A DNA stretch of 64,000 bases from Coenobita brevimanus (Eukaryota > Arthropoda > Malacostraca > Decapoda > Coenobitidae), in assembly GCA_032717465.1 (NCBI GenBank), contig CM064632.1:21319925-21383924 (forward strand). Reading direction: 5' to 3'. Below are positions 13,300 through 25,925 of the stretch, piece after piece. How positions within the stretch are numbered: position 1 is the first letter of the stretch; the number at the start of each line of letters is the position of its first letter. The notes below the pieces were generated by a model that did not search any database, was not told where the DNA came from, and was given only the letters and a program-made list of their open reading frames with translations. The position numbers and the translations under genes were made by a program.

Positions 13300-13954
13300 T
13301 CGTTTTCTGGTGGTTTCCCTCACATGTTGCGTTAGGAAAAACTCTTGCACGAGTCCAGGAGCTTTTGGTCCCAACAGCTTTCTTGGCTAATTATATCTAG
13401 AGTATTCCAATTTATATTTGTATTAAAATCTCCAGTTAGTATAATTCTTTCCGATTTCTCTTCCATTTTATGTAGTAATGATCTTAAACTCTGAATTGTA
13501 CTCTCTGCCAGGTCCTCATATTCGTCTCTTTCTCATATGTGTTTGATCTGGGTGGCATGTACAAATTGGCTACAATTACTTTCCATTCAGATGTGTTGAT
13601 CTCTACTGCAATCAGTTCTACTTGTGATGGTAAATCTAGTTTTATTTCATTGACTTTTAGATTTTTCTTAGTTAATATTATAATTCCTCCTCCTTTTTTT
13701 AAATTTCTGTCTCTTCTCCATATATTGTATTCCTCTAAGTTTAGTATGTCACTGGATATCCTTGGTGTTAATTTTGTTTCAGTTAGGCATATTATTTGTG
13801 GTTCATTTTCTCTGACATAATCATTCATCTCTAGTAATTTAGATACCATTCCATCCACATTTGAGTACATCAACTTTATCATCTTGTTTATATACTTGTC
13901 ATGACATGGTTTTACTATCTTCCTCTTTTTTATTCCATCCTGTTTCTGTACCAC
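13300..13954 (-). pseudogene. LINE AP-endonuclease domain, copy 2
   Basis: The frame 13954-13484 encodes LMYSNVDG, CLTETKLTPRISSDI (with the expected catalytic Glu), NIWRRDRNLKKGGGIIILTK and NLYMPPRSNTYE. These are the N-terminal blocks of the exonuclease/endonuclease fold used by CR1-type LINEs. A frameshift ends it near 13484. It is better preserved than copy 1 but still broken. Confidence 0.8.
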
Positions 13955-14217
13955 TTTCGTACCTGCAATCCTATTACTTTGTAAAAAAAATTTCTTCTTC
14001 TCCTCTTCTGATCTTCCCTCATTTTTTGTTTTTGCTTCCTCCCTTTTCTCTTTCAGTAATTCTAGTTCCTCTTGTGTTAGGCATCTTTTTATCCATACAT
14101 TTTTGAACTACTCTTTTTCCATAAGATTCTTTGTATTTTTTAGTATCTCTTCCACAGTGTTTACACTCTGGAAAGTCACCTTTAGAGGTCTTGTCCTGCT
14201 TTTCTCGTATTTCCCTA

Positions 14218-14865
<648 letters not shown>

Positions 14866-15300
14866 AGTTACATCTCACCTCCAGACAATCCAACACTATC
14901 AAAGAAGAAACACCTACATACTCAACTCATGCGCAGGGCAATACAACACCTCGATCAGAACACTATACTACAAGCCACCCCTTCCTGACTTCCACCCATC
15001 AGAAGTACTCTTCAACAGAGCTGACCAAGATCACCAGGCTAGGCTTAGAGCAGGACATCACCCAGCCTTCTTCAGTTAGCTTAGACATGGGTTGGGTGGA
15101 ATCACAGTTGACACCTTCCTCGCTTATAGAACAGACCCACAAAATATAACATTCATTAAAGAGCGCTGGACAGCATATACCACAATAAGACGAAGACAAA
15201 CCAACAGTGTAGGGAACCAGTGGGATGACTCCATAAGGACAGTTGTTTACCTTCGGTCGACAGGTCTGCTTGGCCAGGCATGACGGGGGTTAAACAACAA
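14866..15300 (+). pseudogene. C-terminal remnant of a second LINE type (left-arm copy)
   Basis: Plus-strand frames give HPSEVLFNRADQDHQARLRA followed by GHHPAFFS, a stop, and then GITVDTFLAYRTDPQNITFI and VVYLRSTGLLGQA before a terminal stop near 15282. The arrangement resembles the C-terminal end of a non-LTR retrotransposon ORF that follows its reverse transcriptase. It is decayed, with an in-frame stop. The same remnant is at 43350-43790 (minus) and, partly, at 63240-63365, each followed by CAA/CCA-rich repeats. Confidence 0.6.
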
Positions 15301-16480
15301 GAACAACAATAACAACTTTCCTCATCACAACAGTCCCCATCGCCCACACTACAACAATGGCAACCATCACCACCACCACCATCACCCAAATCACAACCAC
15401 TACTTATAACCACAGCAGCAACCACCACCACCACCATCACCTCTTACCACGTCGACGACCACCATCTCCACCATCACCACCACCTCTTACCACGTCGACG
15501 ATCACCAACTCCACCACCACCACCACCTCTTACCACGTCGACGATCACCATCTCCACCATCACCACCACCTCTTACCACGTCGACGACCACCATCTCCAC
15601 CATAACCACCACCTCTTACCACGTCGACGATCACCACCTCCACCACCATCACCACCACCTCTTACCACGTCGACGACCACCATCTCCACCATTACCACCA
15701 CCTCTTACCACGTCGACGATCACCACCTCCACCACCACCACCACCTCTTACCACGTCGACGACCACCATCTCCACCATTACCACCACCTCTTACCAAGTC
15801 GACGATCACCAACTTCACTATCACCACCACCTCTTACCACGTCGACGACCACCATCTCCACCCACCATAGCCCTCACCACCATTACCCTCCTTACCACAA
15901 TCACAGCCATCATCCCCCACCACCACCCCATACCATTAATTCACTATTGCCACAACTACAACCGCCAGGACCACCACCACCATTACCCTACCAAAACCAT
16001 ACAACACAAATACTACTGCCATCATCTTCAACTAATTCATCTCTACAAATTATTATCACCACCACCACCAACACATCAAAATCACATTTACGGCTACCAG
16101 CATCATGCTCACCACAACTATCCATACAAATAATCACAGTCACAACAACTGCCAGAACCATCACCACCATAACCATCTCTACAAACTATCACAACCCATG
16201 CCATCACCATCACCATCCTCGCCACCATCACATCTACCCCACCACACTCAACACAACTGTCCCTACAAACCATCACAACCACTACAACTATCATCACCTT
16301 CACCATTCACATCCATCCCAACCACCACCCTCACCAAATCCCTCCCTATAAATCATCACAACGACAATTACTACCCTCACTACTGCCACATCCACCACAA
16401 CCACCATCCTCACCACATCCCTCCTCACAACTCATCACAACGACAACCACCACCCTCCCCACCACAGCCGCCACCCACAC
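15300..16480. repeat. CAC/CCA/ATC-rich tandem-repeat field
   Basis: A long pyrimidine-poor strand of ACC, ATC and CAA words begins right after the LINE stop. It contains the 43-bp minisatellite described separately and degenerate (CACCAT)n to 16480. The right-arm equivalent 42500-43350 is shorter because the minisatellite is not expanded. Long Thr/His/Pro frames here are artefacts of composition. Confidence 0.85.
15441..15860. repeat. 43-bp minisatellite, ten copies, left arm only
   Basis: CTCTTACCACGTCGACGA recurs at 15441, 15484, 15528, 15570, 15612, 15659, 15701, 15745, 15788 (one base changed) and 15831. The spacing is 42-47 bp. From the third copy on, the following base alternates so that units form A-B dimers of about 86 bp. 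The right arm has a single related unit near 43170. Confidence 0.9.
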
Positions 16481-17430
16481 CAGCCCAAGACCTCGCTAGC
16501 TCGGGGCAACTCGGCTCGTCTCGATACGTAATCCCGAAATAATCACCAGCTTAGAGCACCACCAGAACCCAAAACTGATGCTCTGACAGGTTGTTTGCTT
16601 TATGTGTTATACTTGATGGATGGATAGATGGATGGAGACAGACGGATATATATGTGAACAGATGGACAGAGAAATGAACGGATAGATGGATAATGGACAA
16701 AGAACTGGATGGACTGACAAAGGGATGACTTAGATGATGGACAGATGGATTAATGCATACATAACTGGGTGAATGAACACATAGGTGGATGGACAGGTCG
16801 TTGGATAAATGGATGAGGCCACCGGTATATGGATAGCAAGGCGGATAAAAGGGTTGACTGACAGACGGATGAATTAATGTGTACGTGGATACATGGACTG
16901 GGAGAGGGAGGAGGTGGGGGTTTTTAAAAATGGCTAATGGGCTTGACGGGCTAGGATCTGTTGGGTGAAGGAGCCCGAGAAGGTAAGCATTCTATGTGAA
17001 AATGGGCGGGGAAGGTCGGCTGGCAAAGATTTAGTCTAGAATTTCCCCTCTACCTTGGCGATTTATTTTGCATATTACTCCTCTGTGTGGTGGAGAGGGA
17101 CGGCTTCACGTGCCTGAACCGGTATAACAGGACAACTTCACTGCCTGGTTATACAAACGTCCTTCACCTCCCTCTCGGTCGCTTGAAAGGAGGTGGTGGA
17201 CGGCAGGACGAGGGTAACTCCACCGTACAGTCCACCAGGTTCATGTTCAGATGGGCTATAGTGTATAGTATGATCATCAGTAATAACAACATCTATGTGA
17301 ATGTTGGGGTTGTGGTGAGAAGAGACGTGATGGTCGTTGTGATGAGTTGTAGGGATGGATATACCGTAGTGAGGGTGTTTGCTACTGACGAAATTGTCGA
17401 GATTAAAACAAGGTACAATAAATTACATAC
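16481..17430. other. Non-genic arm DNA with GATG/GGAC-type degenerate repeats
   Basis: The first half has GATGGATGGA-like words (16610-16900) matching CCATCTATCC words at 42060-42380. The second half pairs with 41575-42050 and has a partial family A end near 17055. The 122-codon frame at 17087-17455 is not conserved as a frame in the right arm, so it is not called. Confidence 0.6.
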
Positions 17431-17755
17431 AAGGGCACATCTTACAGTGTCATAAGCGGAGAGCACATGTTACGGTGTCATAAGAGCACATGTTATGGTG
17501 TCATAAGGGGAGAACACGTTACGGTGTCATAAGGGGAATGCACGTTACGGTGTAATAAAAGGAGAGAACTTGTTACGGTGTCATAAGATGGAAGCACATG
17601 TTACGGTGTCATAAGAGGCGAGGACATGTTAATGTCATAAGGGGAGAGCACATATTACGGTGTCATACGGGGAAAGCACATGTTACGGTGTCATTAGGGA
17701 AGAGCACATGTTACGGTGTCAGAAGGGGAGACACATGTTACGGTGTCACAAGAGT
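17430..17755. repeat. 28-bp minisatellite, left copy
   Basis: About a dozen imperfect units of the type GCACATGTTACGGTGTCATA plus AGGGGAGA follow each other, with lengths varying between about 25 and 30 bp. The right arm has the inverted equivalent at 38430-38690 with fewer units. Confidence 0.9.
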
Positions 17756-18947
17756 AAAGTAAACTGCTGAGGAAGAAGTGCTAGTAAGGTTCTCATGCCA
17801 CCAAAAAATGAGTCAATAATACAGTATTCCACACGTCCTTTGTAATATCGATGTTGTAGGCCAGCCCATGAAATTTTAACTCCGTGAATCCGCTGACGTA
17901 TTTTTTTTTTTTTTTACCATATTCTTACTTTTTCCTGACGATTTTATTCACCTTGAGATAGACTTTTCAAACTGGACGGCTTAGATATAACCTTCACTAA
18001 CTTTTTGGCTACCGGAGGCCTCTCCTAAGCTGAACAGAATCTTTTAAAAATACGTCACAAATACAATTGCTGTTCTCATATTTGACGCCTAAAGATGTAT
18101 GTAAAAATTTGCTCACTTATTTGCGCTTTAACTGTTGACTGATGACGCGGAAACGAGTGAGAAAAGATAATGGGTAGAAAGGGTGATTTATTCATGCTTA
18201 AGACTCCTACGAATTAAGAATATGTATCTATCTACAGCCAGACTCCTTTCTCTTACAGATCAAGAACAAATCGCCATGCAACTCTGTCCTCCGCCGTCTG
18301 GATGCCCTTCCTCCTGCCCACAACACCCTCAGTCATATACCTGCCTACCTTATCCTTCTACTTCCATTAATCATATGTATGTAAATTTAATTATTACCGG
18401 GTACCGTTTCTTTTGGTGTTAGTACATTTATTTATATATATATATAGATAGATAGATACAGATAGATAGACAGACAGACATAGATAGACATAGAGTAGAT
18501 AGATAGATTGATAGGTAGATAGACAGACAAACAGAATGGAAAACGAAACACGATAAGCTACGCAGGTAGGTGAATCAAGTGTTAAAGGCATTCCTATGGT
18601 AAATCCCTCGAAACTTGGTTGAATGTATAACAAAACAGCACACGCTGTCCGAAATCTGTACTAGTACCTAGAGCAACCTGTTCATTGTAATGCACGCAAA
18701 CTTTAGGTAAAGCATTAAAAAATAATGCACACATTTACTGCGCTAGGGAGATGGGAGGTCTCGGCACAAAGAAAGAAAGGACACGGTTGGCGCATGCGTT
18801 CTGGGACAGCCACACACTCATGCAAACTTCCATCTGTTCTGCACACACTGAGCACGCAGCATCAAGGGGAGACCCCATTATTAATATCGTTTTACCTTAG
18901 TTACAGTCGCTATGATTATTTAGAGGGAATATCCAGACAGCTAACGT
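17756..18947. other. Non-genic arm DNA with ATAG tetranucleotide repeats
   Basis: This pairs with 37215-38420. It holds poly-T at 17901-17916 and TATA/GATA/GACA tetranucleotide runs at 18420-18540. The short open frames differ between arms. Confidence 0.6.
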
Positions 18948-19640
18948 GATTGAACATACCTTTTACTTTAACCTGCAGAAGCACCTTACCAAATTAGCTT
19001 CTCTCCCTCATAGTCTTTCTTTTTTTTTTCTCATGATTATTCTTGGGGTGGCAAATGAACGTTTCACGTTAAAGTTCTTTCCCTATTGTTTTTCGCCATG
19101 TTCCTTCTGCTCTATCAACTGTTCTTCGAATGTAATAACGAACACTTTTTCCAACATACCCAAATCTACCAAAATTATTGTTGACGTACCAGTCGCCACC
19201 TCTTCCACACATTTTAATCTAACGATCTAACCTAGCCCTGCAGTTTAACCTAGCCTATCCTATTCTAGTAAGTTCTCGTAAGTTCGCCATTACGCCCGTA
19301 AAAGAAAACGTCAAATTCAGCAGAGAAACAATATCAACAGTGCACATTATTTATGCCCATAAAAATAGTAAAACAAAAAAGGCAGAAAAAGTAAATACAA
19401 AAGTAAATGAATCTGGGTGGATTAAGTAGGTATGAGTACGTCTCTTCCATTACGCCTGAGGAAAAACAAACGTCGGTGAGGCATAAGGAACATTATGACA
19501 GAGGGTGGGGGAGGGGGAAGTAAAAAGAATACTGTTTACCGCCATGAAAATATTCAGATAAAAACAGAAAACAAACTGGAGGAATAGGAACTGAACATGT
19601 AAGGTCTTTCTGCTGCTTAAACCATACACTTACCATGTAT
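18948..19640. mobile_element. TIR element family C, long copy, left arm
   Basis: Both ends carry inverted copies of a segment with AGAAGCACCTTACCAAA (left) and GTAAGGTCTTTCTGCTGCTT (right). The interior has a degenerate AACCTAGCC run at 19225-19270 and a CGCCATTACGCC word. It is about 690 bp and non-coding. The right-arm partner is 36520-37215. Confidence 0.6.
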
Positions 19641-21055
19641 ATTACCAATATCTTAAGCTGGCGATGTTTCTACCTGCTACCTTTCTCCTTTCAGCACCCC
19701 CATTTCCTCCACTTATTCCCCTCTCACCCTCCCTTCCTCCTCCACCTCCCCTGGGGCGCGAACACACTTGCTCAAAACATATATAATTTAGGATCAACAA
19801 GAGAAAACGAGACAGTGTTCCATCAAAGATCCACACTCTTAGTTCACCAATACATACCCGGTACTTCGTTTCCTTTCTTTTTGTCGATGAAAGGTTTCGT
19901 GTAAGAGTCAGCGCCTATAAACCCTCCCTCTGCTCTTCTCAGCTTTATCAACCACTCATCTATTCATCCTTACTCACCTCTTGCAAATGTCTTTTTCTTT
20001 CTTTTTTCTAATTACCCAGAAGTGCAGACATTTTGTCGGTCACTGAGGTCAAGGATTGTATATAATTAATAAAATGCCAGTAAATATACTAAGCCATTTC
20101 CATCACACCTGTTGAGAGGCCACCCTCAGTGGGTGACCCCCTCCCCCCACACACACAAACAACACACGCTTCATGGTGTTTGACTACGTCGCATATTTAA
20201 TACACCGCACTGTATTTCACCCATATGTCATTCTTCACTCCTTTTAACGACACGAAGTACCACAGTAGGTAAACAATGAGATAAAATAAACAGTTTGAGT
20301 TTAACACACGGTCGTATGCTTAAAGCTGTGGGGCCTTTCCTAAGGTCCCTATCAAAATGGTATGCCAAAAGTTTAAGTAGAGAAAGATTTCACTCTCTCT
20401 GTAAGGGTTGTTTCAAATTTTTTTGAAGGGGAAGTATGCTATGACTTTCACAAACCCTATATTTTATTATTCGTAATAAAGTACCTCTGTACATGCAGAA
20501 AACAATGTAAATAGTTTGTAGAAAATATCATAACATGGTGAAAATACAATGCATGTATACACTGCAACTGAATTGTTTGTTATTAATACCCGCGGGCTAT
20601 ACCTTAAGGAGTAAAAGGTCAAGGGCAAGTCAGGCCCTTAGCTGCGCTTGTGGTGACATGCACTATTTTTTTTTTTTTTTTCACAGTCGACAATAGTAGG
20701 GTAAGATTCTCACTCTGACATGCTTAAACCAGTTTTACGAATTATCCAGGTGACTTAACTGAATATCGGACGTACAGTCAATGCTATAAGGAATAATATA
20801 GGAGTACATGCTGTATCATATAACAAAAAGTTACTATTCTTAGCACATAGGCCAAACTATGAAGCGTCGTGACGGCATCAGATCTCAGGCACTGCAAACT
20901 ATATATATTTTTTTTTTTTCTAATACAATTTTAAATATTTACGAGCAGCATCCTATTCATAATTCTTGGTAATCTTTGAGGAGACGGGACCGAATTATTT
21001 TGCAGTTTCTCACTTTTTCCTTACTCTTCAAGTATTCTCCAATTGTGTTTATTTT
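19641..21055. other. Non-genic arm DNA
   Basis: This pairs well with 35100-36520. No coding frame is conserved between the arms. It includes a poly-T run near 20667 and unique-looking DNA at 20160-20640 that remains colinear with 35560-36010. Confidence 0.6.
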
Positions 21056-21058
21056 TTT

Positions 21059-21059
<1 letters not shown>

Positions 21060-21121
<62 letters not shown>
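21060..21121. repeat. (TA)n microsatellite
   Basis: An uninterrupted TA run of about 31 units. The right arm has poly-A and AAAAT words at the matching place (35069-35112), so the tract grew or was replaced on one side. Confidence 0.95.
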
Positions 21122-21125
<4 letters not shown>

Positions 21126-21239
21126 GCTAAAAATAACCTAAAAGTAGTTTGTTCACGGACACTATCTTGCAGTCCATGAAGACTGACGGACGCCATCTTA
21201 GAACGCTATCTACAGTATATGCAAAATTACCCTTATCAT

Positions 21240-21530
21240 GGCCTACTTATCCAAACCTAACTTAAATTTTCGTAACAAGCCAATCTTATTCATCCTAACC
21301 TTACCTACCCTTTTTTTGGATAACCTAACCAAACTTATCCTAACCTGTGCATGAAGACAGACGGACGCCATTTTTGAACGCCATTTTTAAGCAATTTACC
21401 TTTTATCACGATGTGCCCATTTACCCAAACCTAAAAAATTTTCGTACTTCAACCCAACCTTATTTATCCTAACCTATTTCATGCTAACCTAACCAATTTT
21501 TTGCTAACCTAACCAAATTTATCCTAACCT
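21240..21530. repeat. Degenerate CCTAA-rich segment
   Basis: Repeated CTAACCTAACC words and TTATCCTAACC phrases occur in two related halves, each following CATGAAGACNGACGGACGCC. The right-arm match is 34660-35000. The unit resembles the arthropod telomeric TTAGG motif, but the array is short and broken. Confidence 0.75.
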
Positions 21531-21872
21531 GGCTGAATCGGTTGAGGCGGCTTGCAGTCTTAATGGACCCAGGATCGAATCCCGGCTGGGGCAGGGAACA
21601 GTTTAAGGATTTGAATTTCCTAAAGCAGACTTTCCTGATCTACCAGATGACCCGCCGACATGTCGTAAAAATACCCCCACTAATACCAATACACCAGTCC
21701 TGTATGAGGTAGCCCTAGCATGTATTCAGTTAGGACGGTGGGTGTTAGTGCCGAAGTGGTGACATGTGGAGGTGTAGGAGGACTACTGGGCCTTGGGATA
21801 GGTCACTGCCCCCGAGAAATAGGCCCTGAAGCCTTTGCCCAGAGTCGGACACGTAAAAAAAAAAAAAAAAAA
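21531..21872 (+). mobile_element. tRNA-derived SINE with poly-A tail, left arm only
   Basis: The head GGCTGAATCGGTTGAGGCGG is followed by a clear RNA polymerase III B-box GGATCGAATCC (21572-21582), and the element ends in 19 A residues. The right arm near 34670 joins TCCTAACC directly to TAATCCC, giving the empty site. A long target duplication is not evident. It needs LINE enzymes in trans. Confidence 0.85.
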
Positions 21873-22074
21873 ACTAATCCCTTACGTAATCATTTTCCTT
21901 GTTTATTGGTGGACCTCCTCCTACTTGAAAACACACTTCAGTACACCTTCATTAAGTCACTTTTTTTTTTTTTTTTTTTTTTTTTTAGGTGGTCCTACGT
22001 CTCCCGATTACCTAATTCTTATAACCGCAGCGCTAGTTATCATATATACAACATACGTACTGACTGAAAAGTTT

Positions 22075-22839
22075 ATTACTGTAATATTATATACAGTATA
22101 CATAAAACAAGTGCTAAAATATAAAAATAAAAAAGGAAGAGTTTTGTTTTGTTGTTGATAGACATCGTAATGAATTGTACGGTGACTCCCTTGGGAGCGG
22201 ACCTTCCGACATACCAACTACGCAGGACTGCCAACCACCCCTTTTCCCTTAATGCTGTCACAGCATACCATGTAACAACTGAGGGCTTGCTTGTGCTTTC
22301 CTTACTGTGTAAAGTAGGAACCAATGCTGGGTCTCTCCATTTGTGTTTATGCATAAGGCCATCAGTGATCGGCTAATATATTCCTACAGACGCTGCGGGT
22401 ATCACTGGAGATGGAAAATAAACACTTACCTCGTCCCACTGCCTGATATCTTGGTCCATTCCTTCCTGCTTGTTCTTTCACTACCCACAGCTATTGCCCT
22501 AATGTCTCGTCTAGAAGCACACACTCAGACCGTTGATAAAGCTCCACTAAGGAAATAAAACCAAGCAACAGCGCCATGCATCCACTCATGATGCAGGCGC
22601 ATAAGTAAATATGAGGTTGAGGAAGCTTAGGCGTGACGTCATGGGATCCAGCCAATAAGAGCCTTCACTGAGTTTCTATATATTTAATTGATTGCTACTC
22701 TTGCTGCTGGTGAAGCCAGAATCTCTACACTCGCACGATTACTTGATACTTATGTCGATGCGATTCACCATGCTTTTTCTTAACAAGATGCGTCATCATC
22801 ATCATCAATCATACGATCCACTGCAGGACAGTGTTCTGT
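22075..22839. other. Non-genic arm DNA with unrecognised weak open frames
   Basis: This pairs with 32405-33172. A 75-codon plus frame (22149-22376) has a similar minus-strand counterpart at 33062-32814 with many replacements and a different end. There is no domain, and no sign that the protein is under constraint. CATCATCATCATC words lie at 22794-22807. Confidence 0.5.
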
Positions 22840-23405
22840 AAACTTACGCTTTACTTGCAGCAGTAGAAGGACCTTACCAAGTCAAATCATATTCTTCCAG
22901 TTTGTTTTCTGTATTTCTATGACTATTTTCTGGGTGATAATCTTTTCCTGCTGAAAAATTTCCCACTTTTTATCATTTATCTTCTGCTGAAAAATTTCCC
23001 ACTTTTTATCATCACGCTTCCGTAGGCTACCTACGATTGTCTTACTCATGGTAGTCAAAGGTGGTTTTCGTTTCTCAACTTCCTGACTGTATGCTAGGTT
23101 ACGTTAGGTTAGGTCCGGTTAGGTTAGGTTAGGTTAGATTAAATTATTAAGTACAGTTAAGCTAGGTTAAGTTAGGTTTAGTAAACACTTAGGATAGGAC
23201 AGTCCCTTCCGCCATTACCCTGACGAGTCAAACGAGCTGACACCGTGGAACATGGCTAAAAACCACAGAGAAACAGACATCGCATGAAACATTTAATTAC
23301 CACCCCAGAAATAATCAGAATAATACAACAGACCATCAGGAAGATGAAAAACTGGTTTGGTAAGGTGCTTCTACTGCTTCAAATATAGCGTATGTTTACC
23401 CAGTA
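22840..23405. mobile_element. TIR element family C, short copy, left arm
   Basis: The ends are inverted: GTAAACTTACGCTTTACTTG at the left and, in reverse complement, GTAAACATACGCTATATTTG at the right, both leading into AGCAGTAGAAG(G/C)ACCTTACCAA. The inverted repeat exceeds 100 bp. The interior has TTAGGTTAGG runs (23095-23180), and the left repeat carries a 36-39-bp direct duplication containing GAAAAATTTCCCACTTTTTA. The right-arm partner is 31838-32400. Confidence 0.75.
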
Positions 23406-24093
23406 TTCTCTCCAACTTCCGTCACTTATTTATTTTTAATTTAGTATGCTCCATCCAGTTACACCAAATTTCCGAATTTACACACACACACACACACACA
23501 CGCACACACGAATACCTACGTTTTACCAGTCAGTTGCTATGATGGTTTAGAGCGCTTACACAAACAACTGATGAAGGAAGAAGAGGTGATACGATGCTTC
23601 TTGGTTTGGCTCATTTCGCCTTCTTACCATCTCACCTCAAGGACACATTCTCGCTAGGTAAGAGGGCCTTTTTTTTTTTTTTTCCCCCTTTAACTTGGCT
23701 AAAAATTGCTATCTCTCACCTGACTAGTAACAATATATTAACAACAAAATAGCATGCTAGTCACAAAGAAGTGCTACAAAAAAAGTAAACTCCTATATGA
23801 AATAATATGCAAAAGGACGAAAATCTTGGCCACACCAGGATGGAAGAACTATTAGCACCTCTTCTTGAGATTTGTTTTGCTTTCTGCGCCTTAGTATTCT
23901 TTTTTTAAACTATCGTTATGTTTCCAATATTTATACAGACTGAATTAATAACCTGTAAGAAAATATTACCTCTTCATATGCAGCAATATAACTGGTAAGG
24001 AAGAATTATTAAAGAGCTTCCATAACCGATGAGGTAAGGTTATTCTGTCTCTTGTTTATATCATTATCATCTTCTAGTCATGAAGATATAGAA

Positions 24094-24176
<83 letters not shown>

Positions 24177-24216
24177 TATAACATTCTCACTTGCCTTTCC
24201 TCAGATATACACACCC

Positions 24217-24265
<49 letters not shown>

Positions 24266-24476
24266 GCAACACCCCGGATATTAAAGAGCCACTCCAGATG
24301 TCACCTCACAGGAAGGAGGAGGGAGAGAAAGAAAAAATGATTGAGAGAGAGAGAGAGAGAGAAGCATACGGTCGTTATCTGCAAAATTCTCATTGCTAAT
24401 AAAGAATGCTCAGCAGCTTACTACGCCTTGACAGAATAATTAAAAGAGACAGCCTACGCAAACACTAAGGCACCAA
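23406..24476. repeat. Family B repeat plus (CA)n and (CT)n tracts
   Basis: Family B is at 23690-23860 (TTAACTTGGCTAAAAATTGC, then GTCACAAAGAAGTGCTAC, then GGACGAAAATCTTGGCC). (CA)40 runs from 24097 to 24176 and (CT)n from 24217 to 24262. The right-arm match is 30210-31840, which additionally holds a SINE. Confidence 0.7.
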
Positions 24477-24690
24477 TTCCCGTATGTTAAGGAAACTCCC
24501 TAACACTTTTTCTTAAGCGATTTATTTTGCTTATTACACCTTAACGTCCTCTTCTGTGTTACCGAAATCATTCTAATATCACCTTACTCTGCATAATTAC
24601 GTACGAAATGATATTAGCCATCCGTATCCAAAAATAAGTCGCTAAGGAAGAGGTGCTAGGGAGCTTCCTTAGCCGACGAGAACAGGGACT
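24477..24690. mobile_element. Fold-back family A, copy 3
   Basis: The terminal inverted repeats TTAAGGAAACTCCCTAACAC and GGTGCTAGGGAGCTTCCTTA bracket a core with CATTCTAATATCACCTTACT. It matches 29990-30205 at about 91% by eye, which contrasts with the next 435 bp. Confidence 0.8.
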
Positions 24691-25117
24691 AAATCCCCCT
24701 CATCCTCCGGATGCATCTCCCTGAGGGTTGTATTGTAAATGGCTTCGGAATCTTTCGTAACACCTCTTCCATGGCGATTTATCTGGTACAATACACTTTA
24801 ATATCCTCTTGTGTGTTAGTGATGCAAGATATGTCGATACTGAAACGATAAAAACAGCATACGAGGGAAAATGTGTAATACTCAAAACAAATAGCGGAGG
24901 AAAGAGTGCTACGAAGCCTCCTATGCCACTTGAGAGTGTTCGTGAAAACCAAAATGAGTAAAGAGCGTTTGTGTTCTCTGCCTTGCTGATCAGTGCGGTA
25001 TGTATCACTGCACACAGCCTGACCAAACCAAATGCTCGTAACTTTTCCACAGTAACCCTAAGAATTTTGAAAGGTTACACACACACTCGTCCCCTTGGTT
25101 TTAAGAATACGAATATT

Positions 25118-25120
<3 letters not shown>
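24686..25120. repeat. Near-identical inter-arm tract, left side
   Basis: These 435 bp match 29558-29992 with one mismatch that I can see (position 24762, A versus G), while DNA on both sides is only about 88-91% alike. The tract includes a diverged family A relative. A 116-codon frame in it (25050-24700) is kept in both arms only because the DNA is. No domain is seen in that frame. Confidence 0.88.
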
Positions 25121-25156
<36 letters not shown>

Positions 25157-25340
25157 TGAAGGAAATACAAAGATGGTCCGACAATGAGAGAATTTCTGAG
25201 CAGAAGGGGAACCACAAGGGAATGGAGATGAGAGAGGGGAGGACAAACAGGGGAAAGATGGGAATGAAGAGAGAGAGAGAGAAAGAGAGAGAGAGTGCCT
25301 GGGTGTTACATATTAACCAGGTCATTAGCTTCATTAATCC
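25121..25340. other. Microsatellites between tract and purine block
   Basis: A (CT)n ends at 25154, and a (GA)n lies at 25267-25295. The intervening bases match 29385-29500 at clearly lower identity than the preceding tract. Confidence 0.7.
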
Positions 25341-25925
25341 CGGACCTTCTGGATGATTTGCTTATGAGTCTGGATCCGCGCCTTGGGGAGCGGGGAGGGA
25401 TAGGTGGAGGAGAAACTGATGGAAGGAGGGAGAGGGGAGGAAGGAGAGAGGAATGGTGGGACAAGATATAAAATGAAGAGGTGGCAGAGGGCGTAGATGA
25501 AGGAAGAAGGATGAGGGAAGGGGAGAGGTAGAGTGGTGGAGGGAGGACAGAACGGTAAGGAAGGGGAAGAGGGTGCGCAGGGGAAGAAGAGGTGAAAATG
25601 GTGAGGGAGGAGGAGATGATGGAGGAGGGAGAGATGGGAGATAATTGAGGAGGGGGGAGGGGAGATTATGCAAGAGGGAGGAGGGACAGTAATGAAGAAG
25701 GGAGAGAGTGGAGATAATGGTAGAAGAGGAGATGGGAGATAATGGACGAAGAGGAGAGGGACGATAATGGAGGAGGGGGAGAGAGGGAGATAATGGAAAA
25801 GGTGAGAGAAGAGATAATGGAGGAGTAGAGAGAGGAGATAACTGGGGAGGGCGGGAAGGGGAGATAATGGAGGAGGGGAGAGAGAATACAACGGAGGAAA
25901 AGGGAGAGGGCAGAATGGTGGGGAG
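25341..25925. repeat. Purine-rich imperfect repeat, GGAGATAATGGAGGA type
   Basis: Units close to GGAGATAATGGAGGAGGG recur on a strongly A/G-biased strand. The mirror pyrimidine block is at 28250-28870. Ser/Pro/Leu-rich frames on the other strand are composition artefacts. Such tracts can form triplex DNA, which is an inference. Confidence 0.85.

Noticed and set aside
22149..22376. 75-codon frame with a partner at 32814-33062
   Set aside because: Replacements are frequent, the ends differ, and there is no recognisable domain; simple arm homology explains it.
23095..23180. Interstitial TTAGG run as a sign of a telomere fusion at the palindrome
   Set aside because: The run is short, occurs inside family C elements at several places, and is 3-4 kb from the centre, not at it.
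24700..25050. 116-codon frame conserved in both arms (also 29628-29978)
   Set aside because: It lies wholly in the near-identical tract, so conservation is at the DNA level. Other frames there are conserved too, much of it is a family A relative, and no domain is visible.
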